From assembly GCA_963565915.1 (NCBI GenBank), contig OY751494.1:1426001-1490000 (forward strand): DNA of 64,000 bases, written 5' to 3'. Position numbers and translations under genes: made by a program. Shown piece by piece: positions 55,501 to 64,000 of the stretch. The notes beneath the pieces were generated by a model. It ran no database searches and was not told where the DNA came from. It saw nothing but the letters and a program-made list of their open reading frames with translations. Numbering within the stretch: the stretch's first letter is position 1; every line of letters begins with the position of its first letter. This DNA is from Entoloma clypeatum (taxonomy: Eukaryota > Basidiomycota > Agaricomycetes > Agaricales > Entolomataceae).

Positions 55501-55971
55501 CAGAGACCGCTAAAAAACTGGTTTGAACCGGTTTAAACCAGTCTTTGACCAAAGGTCACCCACAGTTGGTATACTCACCAACTGCAGTTAAACTCCGAGT
55601 TTTTCAGTGATTCTTTGACCAATTTCTGATATCAAAAATTTCTTTAAAAAAAACCGCAGTTGGTATACTGATGAACTGCGGTCCAATCTTGAATTTTTTG
55701 ATGATTCTTTGATATCAAAAACCCAAATAAAGTCAAACAATCATCAAAAACTCCAAAAACACACAGCGGTTGGTGAGTATACCAACCACGGGTGAAGACC
55801 AGTCTGAACCGGTCTTGGTTTCATTCTATCTGAGAAACAGAACCAGTATGACCGGTTTCACATGGTCCGGTTCAATTTTTTCGAGATCATGTGAACTGAA
55901 AAATTGGTCTCGGTCTCGGTCTCAATATTTTGAGGGTCAAAAACCAGACCGAACCGGACCTTTCAACACTA
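55358..55971. mobile_element. hAT-like MITE, TSD ACAGTGGC/GCAGTGGC
   Basis: 614 bp with ends TAGTGTTTCAAGGTCC and GGACCTTTCAACACTA. The flanks match at 7 of 8 positions. The interior has CCGGTTT/AAACCGG and AACTGCGGT motifs in both orientations. It has no coding capacity and interrupts the antisense gene. Confidence 0.88.
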
Positions 55972-56009
55972 GCAGTGGCCACTTCATCAGTCCTCTTCTG
56001 AGCTGCCAG

Positions 56010-56722
56010 TGTTATATCTGTCTCCGAATCTCCGATCCACTCCGATATTCCTCCAACATTCCGGACGTCCGTTACCTCCGCATCTCCGCATGTTGCCATC
56101 GTGCATTTCATATTCATAACTCCATGCCTTTATGCATTTCATATTCATATTCCTGTTTACTTATGCATCGCCTTTTCCGCATGGTCTGTTGACCGACATC
56201 TCTGATGTTCAATACAGTTGCTGGCAACTTATGCCACAACTCCAGACCTACTCCGACCATCTCCGTAAAGTAATCTCATTTAGGTATTTAAGCTCATACC
56301 ATACCTGTAGTTCCTCAGTTTGAATATCAACAAAGTTCACTCCTCTACTCCCCGTTCATGCCAGAGATCCTCGCTGTGGTACAATACGCCGACGACATCC
56401 TCATCTACTGCTCTTCCTCCATTGTTACCCTTCGACGAGCTCAGTACTGTGTCCGAGTCACAACTCCAATGTCGTCCGACCATTTCCATATCAACGTGTC
56501 TCTCACCGAGATCTTTCCGAGAACCTCTGCACCTCCGACCTCTCCTCCGACCTCCTGAAATTGGGACACCTTATCCAACAAACGGCGGCGCAACACATAC
56601 GTTGAAGCCACATCCCTCCCCTTTGTCATTCCTCCGCATTTCCGGAGTTCCGCTCCGGTCTCAGTCCTACGTCTGACCTCCGACGGACTCTGATGAAGGT
56701 CCGACGTTTCACCTACTTAACA
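56010..56722 (+). mobile_element. Solo LTR (gypsy-3 family), TSD GCCAG
   Basis: 713 bp, starts TGTTATATCTG, ends CTACTTAACA, perfect GCCAG duplication (56005-56009, 56723-56727). It is related to the solo LTR at 26030-26774. It contains a TATTTA box (56285) and CAGTTTGAATAT (56316), the same self-primer sequence as gypsy-2. The open frames in it are not genes. Confidence 0.93.
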
Positions 56723-57058
56723 GCCAGCTCCGATGCCCAACATGTCTCCTCTGCTACCCTCTCTTCCTCTGCTCTCTGATCCTCCTCAGCCTTCTTGGCA
56801 GCCTCCTCCTCCACCGCTCGCTTCTTAGCCTCCACCTCCGCGAGTTTGGCCTGCAGCACCTCCAATTCTTTTTGGAATTCATTTGCCGACATTTTGAGGA
56901 TTATCGGAAGAGTTTTTCAAGTGGAAAGATAATGGGGGGAACAAGAAGGAAGAACCACTTGGACGGTATTTTCAACCAACACATCATATGACACAGTTCA
57001 CGTGCACCAACCACCTAGGTCCTTAGGCCTCATGGGTTCGGCCCTAAGGGGGAAATAC

Positions 57059-57542
57059 TGTTATATTCTGATCAGCTCTGATGAATTCCGACACCTCCGA
57101 CATCTCCAACATTTTGACTAATACTTATTATGCATACTTACTGTTATGAATCTCATTACTACGTACATTACTTACATCTGACCATTTTACTTATGTTAAG
57201 CATCTCCGACAGCCACTTGTTATCCGACTCCGATGAAGCCACACATCCTCTGACATAGTATTTAAACTCATGTAGAATCATGTATTAGCTTCAGTTTGAA
57301 TATCAACTTAGATTCAACATCATACCTCCCGTCCACTTTCCGACTCTTAACTTGAGTCTGACCTCCAACCCTCCGACTCTCTGATCCTCTGATCCTCCGA
57401 AATAAGGACACCAACATATTAGCGAGGGCGCAACACACAAGTTGAAGCCAAGTTCTTGCCCCTATGTTGCACACCCTCCGACCTGACAACCCTCCAACAC
57501 ATCTGACGTAGCTCCGACATTTTTGTCAATCAGTTCTTAACA
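57059..57542 (+). repeat. Gypsy-2 3' LTR (484 bp)
   Basis: It starts TGTTATATTCTG after the purine tract AAGGGGGAAATAC and ends CAGTTCTTAACA. It resembles the 5' LTR throughout with scattered C/T changes. It carries the TATTTAAA box (57259) and intact self-primer CAGTTTGAATAT (57292). Confidence 0.93.
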
Positions 57543-58081
57543 CTTTACCAAAATGCAAATTAACCAGTTAAAATGTAAATTCTCAGGTTAAGTTAGAATT
57601 AAAACTAGTTTTAACTAGTTAATGAGAATGGCTAACTGGTACATATAATCAACCAGTTTTAACAAGTTAACGCCTTAACCACACCTCAGAATATTGAAAG
57701 CATATCATGAAATATATTGAAACAGTCCTAGCAAGACATACAAAACCTTTCTTGCATGCTATCAAGTTTTTTGAACTCAATACAATTTGTTTTATCCTGC
57801 TGCAAAGGCACATGTGTTACATATCCTTGCTTTCTACCTCATGATGTCCACCAAGTCCCTGTTTCATGGCAAAATATCAGCCATTTTGTAGTAACTCAAT
57901 GGGTACAAAATTTATGGTTAAAACCAGTTAATGCAAATTAGACTTGGCCCTTAACTTGAACTTTTGATGTATTGTACTTGTCTTAACCTTAACCATGAGA
58001 TCAAGTTAATTTGGATAAAGTTAGGTTAAGTTAAGGTTAATTTCAGGTTATGTGACTTGACTTTGAAACACTAAGAACAAG

Positions 58082-58399
58082 TGTTGGTTGGGACAGCTGG
58101 ATAACATAAACCAGTTGTGGAATGGTTTTAGTCAAAAATCATCAAATTTTATGTGTATAGACTCTATTGGAAGATTACAGAATAGACAATGAGATAGTTT
58201 AAAGCATGAGAGCTGCTTAACAATTCAATTACTGAATTCAAAATAGAGATCAAAAAGTGTATTTTGACAAGCAGATCATCTCTCTTTTACTTCTGCCACC
58301 TTTCCTAGAAGCTAAAGAAATCTTGACCACCTGCAACAAATTTTTTATGATAAGTGTGGAAGTGAGTGAGACATGGTCAAATGTACAAATGATGGATGG
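58082..58399. other. Unrecognised spacer
   Basis: AT-rich sequence between two hAT-like elements, with no feature I can support. Confidence 0.4.
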
Positions 58400-58407
58400 T
58401 GTACATG

Positions 58408-59580
58408 TAGTGATGGACAAGGGTACACAAAACCCTCAGGGTTTTGGTGAAGAGTAAGGGAGGGTAAGGGTGAGGGTCAGAATTTCTTATCCTCCGAAAA
58501 CCCGCACCGTTTGGAGGGTCACATGATGTTTGGTTGAGCCAAACAATCAACAATCAACAAGTTGATGTTGATGTTGATACTTTTATTCCCCCTACTCATG
58601 CTCAACGGCCCCTACACACGTTGATTCATGCCCACTCTTGTCAATTCATGCCCAATGGCCCCCCGTCGTGCATAATGGTCCCTCTTCTCGCCCAACGGTC
58701 TCCCGTCCTGCCTAACAGCCTCTACTCACGTCGACTCATGCCCAACGGCATTGACTCGTGCCCAACAGCCCCCCCTTCGTGCCCAACAGCCCCTACTCGC
58801 ATCAACTCCCCCCCACTCATGTTGACTCACGCCCAACAGTGTTGACTCGTGCCCAATGGCCCCCCCTTTGCACCCAACAGCCCCTACTTGCATTGACTCA
58901 TGCCCACTCATGTCAACTCACACCCAACAGCATCCAACAGCCCCTCTTCATGCCCAATGGCCCCCCCTTCACACCCAACAGTCCCCACTCACGCCCAACG
59001 GTCCCCCATCGTGTCTAACAGCCCCCCTTTGTGCCCAACAGTGTCCACTCGTGCCCAATGGCCCCTACTCATGTTGACTCATGCCCACTCATGTCAACTC
59101 ATGCCCAACAGCATCCAACAGCCCCCCTTCATGCCCAACGGCCCCACTCATGCCCTCTTGCCTAATGGCCCTCACCATTTCCCACTCTCCCATACTCACC
59201 CACTGCCACCACCTACCCGTCCACCAAATGGCGCGGGAGGCAAAGGCAGTGGCTAGAGAAGGGGACATGGGCTGGGAGGTCCACGACAGGGTGGGTGTAG
59301 TACGTGAGAGCACTGGGATGCAACACGACATGCGCATGAGAAGCGAGGAGGGTCGCGCGTGCACCCCCACAAGGTCTGCGATGGCGCGCGGCACACAGAC
59401 AGGCTGCGTAGCACCAAGGGTGTCTACCCTTGTGTGCTGTCCCGCGGGTATTCCATACCCCCGCATACCCTCGAAAGCCCTCACCTGTAGGTGAGGGTTT
59501 TCCTTACTCTTGATGAGGGGGTATGGTTTTTCGAGGGTAGGGGTATGGGTACAGATTTTTTACCCACAGGTCCATCACTA
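58408..59580. mobile_element. hAT-like non-autonomous element filled with minisatellite, TSD TGTACATG
   Basis: 1173 bp, ends TAGTGATGGACAAGGGTAC and CCCACAGGTCCATCACTA, perfect 8-bp duplication (58400-58407, 59581-59588). Subterminal GAGGGT/ACCCTC tracts flank a long 20-bp minisatellite. There is no transposase. Its ends differ from the TAGTGTTT group, so this is a second hAT-like family. Confidence 0.92.
58590..59170. repeat. 20-bp minisatellite array inside hAT-like element
   Basis: Units such as CCCTTCGTGCCCAACAGCCC repeat, mixed with 30-50-base higher-order units containing GACTCATGCCCACTCATGTC. Open frames of up to 118 codons in two plus frames are repeat artefacts. Confidence 0.88.
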
Positions 59581-59588
59581 TGTACATG

Positions 59589-60693
59589 TGACCAGTCATA
59601 TACTGTACCTTGAGTGGTGTGTGGTGGAGCAATAATGGATATAATGAATGTGTTGACAAGTCTGTACAGGCAAGGAGGAGTGGCCAAGACACATAGATGA
59701 TGTGTCACAACAAAAAAACATCAGCAGTTCACAGACAGTGCAACATTGTAGCATCATCAAGAACAATTATAACAGGGTATTTATCTGATTTTCAGCACCA
59801 TGTGCCACATTAAAAAATGCTAAGCATTTCTTCTCAGAAACATCTGTTGCCCCCACCCTTTCAAACCACTCTATCCATTGTCCATTGATGGAGATTGAGT
59901 CCTGGAGGGGTGAATCATTGTGAAACCAAATCTAGAACCAATATGTGGCTGAAAACAAATGTTAGGGCAGAGGTGATGTGTTATATATTGTTTTGCTCAC
60001 TCCAGATACCAGGAGAGTCCAATGACTCACCTTTGAAAGAAGAAAAAACCAAACCATTTCATTGGAAATGGTTCCAAAACCAGTCAAAAGAGACTTGAAA
60101 AGCTGGATGCACCCCAAATACAAACATGTTGGTGATTTGCACTTTATTCTGCTCTGTCATTCTCACCCGCTGAATCAAAGGTAGCTCCAAGACAGCATAG
60201 CCCCATTGCTAAGTGGTTTCAGGAAGAATGATCAATCAAACCTTCTCTGTTGTGAGTGTCAGCCTGTGGCCCTACTTTGAATGTTCTGATTGTATGTTCT
60301 TGAGTACAGTGTGTGTCAGTCATTGCTGACAGTACAATTCAGTGTACTATGTGTTTGTCCTGAGTAGATCACAACAGTTGGTGTTGCTTTACCATGAGCA
60401 CAGAGATTTTGCACACTGTAAGTCACTCATTGTGAATGGCCAGCCAGATCCAGGACATATGATCCCTGATGTGAGCACTCTTGGAAATGCATTTACTACC
60501 AACTTTCTGATGCTTCTCTGAAGATATTCCTATCCATGCAAGGCAGTTTCATTCTTATATCCACAATCCAACATGTTACAGTGAAACAATGTTCATCTTC
60601 AAAACTGTTGACCACTGCCTATGCCCACTACTCCATTTCTGAGCATCTCCAATCTGTCTTATAATTTAAGCACAGCCCCATCTGGCCAACATT
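59589..60693. other. Unrecognised non-coding stretch
   Basis: No repeat boundary, RNA or coding family is supported. Only a short open frame (59895-60098) is present. Confidence 0.4.
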
Positions 60694-61166
60694 ATGTGTT
60701 TTGCAAGTGCTAAGGCAGAGGCAGCACAGTTGGAAGTCACCATGCTTATCAAGCTATACCAGAGGCATCCTGAAGGAGGGGGCAACAATCACATTACTAT
60801 TCCTGCTTCCTATCCTCCTATTGCTCATCTGATGCAACAGCCAAACAACTATCCTAGCACATGTGTACTGCCCACTATTCCAAGTTCACTGTCCCCCTTG
60901 CATCCCTCTGTCTCAGCTCCTTTGATGCAGTACAGCTTTGATCCAGAATTGCCTGGACTCACCTCTAGCTCATCTGCAAGCACAATTGGTGCATCTGACA
61001 ATACTAAGGTTGATCATAACATGTATGCTAGAACAGATCTGCAACTGCTTGAGTACATCAAGGAATGACCAATGTCATGGGAAGACTTGAAGAATAGACC
61101 ACCATTGTTTCCAGAAGAGGAAGGTGGAAACTGGCAAATTTGTAGTGCTGAGCAGATCATTCATGG
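60694..61166 (+). pseudogene. Unrecognised exon with one TGA and a splice donor
   Basis: An open frame from 60694 encodes a helical start (AKAEAAQLEVTMLIKLYQRH), a proline/serine-rich middle, and YARTDLQLLEYIKE before a TGA at 61066. The frame continues with PMSWEDLKNRPPLFPEEEGG and IIHG to a GTGAGT donor near 61166. No acceptor or later exon is obvious. The family is not recognised. Confidence 0.4.
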
Positions 61167-61671
61167 TGAGTGGGATTAATGTTCTGCTTGATGCTTTCTT
61201 GATATGTACTTGATCACTCTGTATATCATAGGTTATTCTGAGGGGTTTTTGAAAGGGACATTAGCAATAAAAAATCTGTTATCTTGCCTCTTGTATGTTC
61301 CACACAGCACAGATTTCCTTTAGGTTTCATTTTGAGCCAGCAATATACCTATTCCATAGATCTGAACATCAAAATGAATAAAAGATATCTTGTGAACAGT
61401 GAAATAGGCCCAACAATTGATTCTAAGGCAAATATGACAGATTCAATCAAGCCCAGATCTAGCAAAGATGTGGAAAGACCTCACCTCTGTTATTTTGGGG
61501 TGCATCAACAAACCCTGATTCTCAGTGGTAGTAAACTGTAACAAACACACCCAAACTTGTAGGGCAGTGAAGGGCTGGAGTGATGAGACATTTTGGCATC
61601 TATTGAACTGCCGCTTTGTGTGAGGGGTGTAAGGAAGCAACATCAGAAAAATGTCTAATCAACTTGATAGT

Positions 61672-62077
61672 TGTTATGCTTAACAAACCGTTCCAAGGTT
61701 CGGGCAGAGTATGCAGGAAGTGGAAAGGCAAAGAGCAATGTGATTGCTAAATCTAAGGAATATAGCTATGGTACATGGGGTTTATATAGTACTGACTATG
61801 AGCAGTAGCGAATGAGTCAGTAACTGCGGAAGGCAGTGTGCATGAGTAAGACGACTGCGGACTGAGTAATACTACTGCGGAACTGAGTAAGGTTACTGCT
61901 GCGGAGCTGAGTAAGGTTACTGCTGCGGAGCTGAGTAAGGCTACTGCAGACTGAGTCATACTGGGAATCTAAGGGAGTGAAAGTAGGTATTAGACATAGT
62001 GTATTTGTAAGAGGGCGCTGAGTTGGGATGATAAGTAAAAGAGATGACATGGTCCGCATACCGTAGAGTCCGTAACA
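61672..62077 (-). mobile_element. Solo LTR of gypsy-1 family, TSD ATAGT
   Basis: 406 bp in minus orientation, TGTTATGCTTAAC...CCGTAACA, with perfect ATAGT duplication (61667-61671, 62078-62082). It is diverged from copies A-C and has a local triplication of a GCTGAGTAAGG.TACTGC motif near 61880-61945. Confidence 0.93.
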
Positions 62078-62082
62078 ATAGT

Positions 62083-63271
62083 CAAGAGACAGTCAAGACA
62101 GCCCATACTATCCCAGTGTCTTGACACTGTCATGACAGAGGCTTTGAACTATACACAAGAACACAGCAAGATATGCCAAGTCATATCAATCACCCAGTAA
62201 AGGCTTTTCAGACAATGGCCATACTACTTGTCTTGACAGTGTCTTAACAAGCCATCAAGGCTAGGGTTTGAAGGTTCAGTTATGTGACCACTAATTGACT
62301 GTGACTGTGACTGGACTGCATCAGTCATGACCATGACTGCAGTTGTAGTTGCAATGATTGGTGACAAATTAACTAAGTTCAGTCACAAAAGACTGATATT
62401 TGATTTAACTGCTCATCAAAAATACTTATTCCATCTATTGTTCTGCCTCAATATGAAGTATAGTTGTTGTATTCACCATTAAATATATTTAAACACTTAT
62501 AGAAGCATGAATATTCATAGGCTTCACAGGTTCGGTCACATGACCACTAAATAACTGGGACCATGACTGGACTGGACTACTGTTAACTATGGCCATAATC
62601 AACCATACTTGTGGTTAAAGTGGTTATAGTCCTGGTTATTGAGATTTTGAGAAATTGTATCACCACAGATAACTGGTCCTGACCAGTCATAACCGGTCAA
62701 TTGCTCCTCAAATAGTGATGATATACACAGTCTTTTGCCTACTTAGAGGCTCAGATTTTGGACTTACAAATACATATATTTGTGACTTAATAACTCAGGA
62801 AAACTGATCACAAAAAGTTTACTACAGTTAAAGTTACAGTTTAACTGGTTTTCACAGGTATTTCTCCGAATTCAGAGTTTCTGCAGTGCCACAATAAATC
62901 TATAAATATATTCTGCACCTGTGCTCCTCACTGTATAGTCAGCAATGGGTGGATGCAGCCATTTGACTTTGGATGAGGCACATCATGTGCATGTCCAACA
63001 ACCAAATATATGTAAACAAACCTCAAAAAACATCCATTTTGGGACCACATGGCAACAAGGAAGGTCATATACCATATCAATTAGATAGGAGGTGTTATGT
63101 GTATCCCAGTATATAATTAGATTATAAAATTATGCCACAGATTTGACAATACAGAGGCCTGCACACTGCAGCAAATAATAGTAAACAATATGCAAAAACA
63201 TCGCACAGGCACACATGCCTTCTTTCTCATCTTAAAATAATATTCTGTTGTGGTGAATATGTTCTCTATGT
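62083..63271. other. AT-rich sequence with GACTGTGACTGG motifs
   Basis: Around 62270-62700 it contains GGTTTGAAGGTTCAGT and repeated GTGACTGG/CCAGTC motifs resembling the interior and ends of the hAT-like MITEs, but I found no paired ends or duplication. Probably a decayed MITE. The rest is unremarkable. Confidence 0.4.
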
Positions 63272-63276
63272 ATGTC

Positions 63277-63678
63277 TGTTACGGACTCTACGGTATGAGG
63301 ACCACGTCATATCTTTTACTTATCGGCCCGACTCGGCGCCCTCTTACGAGCTTACTATGTCTAATGTCTACTTTCGCAACCTTCGATTTCCAGTCTGACT
63401 CATTACATTACTTTGTCATCCCCTTTAGTATACTTTGCTCCTGCGCTGACTTGCTTTCCGCAGTCAGCTTACTCACTGTACATAGCCTTCTGCAGTCGCC
63501 TTACTCATGCACACTGCCTTCCGCAGTACTGACTCATCCGCTACCGCCTATAGTCAGTACCTATATAAACCTCTTGTACTATAGTAGATTCCTTAGATTT
63601 AGCAATCACTTTGCTCTTCGCCTTTCCACTTTCCTGCATACTCTGCCCAAACCTTGGAACGGTTTGTTAAGCATAACA
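63277..63678 (+). repeat. Gypsy-1 copy C 5' LTR
   Basis: 402 bp, TGTTACGGACTC...TTAAGCATAACA. TATATAAA at 63562-63569 and AGATTTAGCAA at 63595-63605, 33 nt downstream. It is less decayed at CpG than copies A and B. The element continues beyond the window. Confidence 0.95.
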
Positions 63679-63680
63679 AG

Positions 63681-63691
63681 TTGCTAAATCT
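63681..63691 (+). promoter_or_regulatory. Self-priming primer-binding site, copy C
   Basis: TTGCTAAATCT, 2 nt after the LTR, is the exact complement of the predicted RNA 5' end AGATTTAGCAA (63595-63605). The 11-nt length equals that known for Tf1 self-priming. Confidence 0.8.
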
Positions 63692-63738
63692 CGTTAGGTT
63701 CGCCCAGAGCGAAGAGAGCAACTACCAGACGAGTCAAG

Positions 63739-64000
63739 ATGTCGCGCTTCTTTGAAGACTTCACCAGTAACCCATTCAGCATGCCAGAAGCCCGACAGGA
63801 GGAGCTAAGTCCTCGAGACAGTATCGATTTTACACTCATCCAGCAGTACATCGAATCGGAGATCCGTCGCATCCTACAGCAGGTGCTTGACGAAGAACTA
63901 GACAACGACAAGCATCGCCCCCACGGTGAGATAGCAGAGAGCATCCATCTTGCTCGACAACACCAGATCGCGCGTTACAACGCCCGACAGAACGAACTCG
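63739..64000 (+). CDS. Gypsy-1 copy C gag, N-terminal part (runs off the window)
   Basis: An ATG at 63739 begins MSRFFEDFTSNPFSMPEARQ and the frame stays open to the window end. It lacks the two lesions of copy B (ACG start and TGA). The visible part is acidic and helical (YIESEIRRILQQVLDEELD). It is upstream of the capsid region. Whether the rest is intact cannot be seen. This is the best-preserved gypsy-1 gag here. Confidence 0.85.
   Translation, partial: MSRFFEDFTSNPFSMPEARQEELSPRDSIDFTLIQQYIESEIRRILQQVLDEELDNDKHRPHGEIAESIHLARQHQIARYNARQNEL

Larger units (their letters stand above)
54223..56892 (-). pseudogene. Antisense gene inside gypsy-2: coiled coil, Zn2Cys6 cluster, acidic tail
   Basis: ATG at 56892 starts MSANEFQKELEVLQAKLAEV, a long lysine/glutamate coiled coil. 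A solo LTR (56010-56722, GCCAG) interrupts the frame, which resumes with AAQKRTDEVAT. A hAT-like element (55358-55971) interrupts again, and the frame resumes with QGALSKGLGEPQAEKKKRVT. Then comes the half cluster CTRCMIKGIEC or, in a duplicate 388 bases on, CDRCIVKGVEC. A 48-nt intron (54784-54737, GTGAGT...TAG) joins it to CKGCVKDKKKC. The spacing is CX2CX6CX8CX2CX6C, a Gal4-type zinc cluster. The last part (54681-54223) is helical and acidic with a lysine tail. Removing both insertions keeps the frame. It is likely a nuclear DNA-binding protein; its target is unknown. Confidence 0.75.
48837..57542 (+). mobile_element. Gypsy-2 chromovirus, full length, with antisense gene and internal inversion
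   Basis: The LTRs lie at 48837-49313 and 57059-57542, flanked by CTTAA/CTTTA (one mismatch). Order: self-priming site, gag, A-rich slippery site, protease, an inverted reverse transcriptase to integrase block, integrase C-terminus with chromodomain, an antisense gene, purine tract and 3' LTR. It contains a solo LTR and a hAT-like element. Gag and pol carry many TGA stops. Confidence 0.92.
48738..58073. mobile_element. hAT-like MITE split by gypsy-2, TSD AGAACAAG
   Basis: The outer shell consists of 48738-48836 and 57543-58073 (about 630 bp together). Ends are TAGTGTTTCTGAGTC and GACTTTGAAACACTA. A perfect 8-bp duplication AGAACAAG flanks it (48730-48737, 58074-58081). The interior is TTAACC/GGTTAA-rich like 27850-28341. 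The long-range match of both duplications shows that everything between was inserted later. Confidence 0.92.

Noticed and set aside
56320..56676. 118-codon plus frame and neighbours inside the solo LTR
   Set aside because: They lie within an LTR with perfect target duplication and are not conserved as frames in the related LTR at 26030-26774.

Overview
This window looks like repeat-rich, gene-poor DNA from a filamentous fungus, most likely a basidiomycete of the Agaricomycetes type. The reasons are very short introns (45-60 bases, GTGAGT/GTAAGT donors), chromodomain Ty3/gypsy elements, a two-gene PIF/Harbinger element, fungal-type Helitrons with a PIF1 helicase, and a Gal4-type zinc cluster. 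I see no convincing intact host housekeeping gene. The species cannot be named from the sequence alone.

Layout. 1-12.3 kb is a patchwork of relics: the Rep half of a Helitron, degenerate direct repeats, two arrays of a 20-bp minisatellite, a hAT-like fragment, a decayed chromovirus fragment and a tRNA-like SINE head. 12.4-17.4 kb is a Ty1/copia element with a 3' LTR. 17.5-25.9 kb (copy A, plus strand) and 28.4-37.9 kb (copy B, minus strand) are two copies of one chromovirus (gypsy-1) forming an inverted pair. Each carries the same 3725-bp PIF/Harbinger element at the same site. Copy B is complete with LTRs and a CTCTT target duplication. Copy A lacks its 5' end. The spacer between them holds a broken Tc1/mariner element split by a solo LTR, and a hAT-like MITE.

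39.9-47.4 kb is the helicase half of a Helitron. It is interrupted by an apparently intact Tc1 element (TA duplication, DD34E transposase), a small insert with a 6-bp duplication, and a 1.96-kb hAT-like element with an 8-bp duplication. 47.5-48.6 kb is an unrecognised minus-strand gene with one stop. 48.7-58.1 kb is a nest: a hAT-like MITE containing a second chromovirus (gypsy-2), which itself contains a solo LTR and another hAT-like element. 58.4-59.6 kb is another hAT-like element filled with the 20-bp minisatellite. 61.7-62.1 kb is a solo gypsy-1 LTR, and 63.3 kb to the end is the start of a third gypsy-1 copy (C) with open gag.

Most notable signals. (1) Gypsy-2 carries a hidden antisense gene between pol and its 3' LTR, encoding a coiled coil, an intron-split Zn2Cys6 cluster and an acidic tail. 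(2) A gypsy::Harbinger composite exists in two copies whose interiors were homogenised, with a visible conversion breakpoint inside an LTR. (3) Both chromovirus families show an 11-12 nt self-priming primer-binding site paired with a sequence exactly 33 nt downstream of the TATA box start. (4) An A AAA AAA slippery site lies directly before the gypsy-2 gag stop. (5) Part of gypsy-2 pol is inverted in place. (6) A 20-bp minisatellite recurs at four loci, twice inside hAT-like elements. (7) In-frame stops in the retroelements are overwhelmingly TGA, and copy differences fall at CpG, as expected from CpG methylation and deamination.
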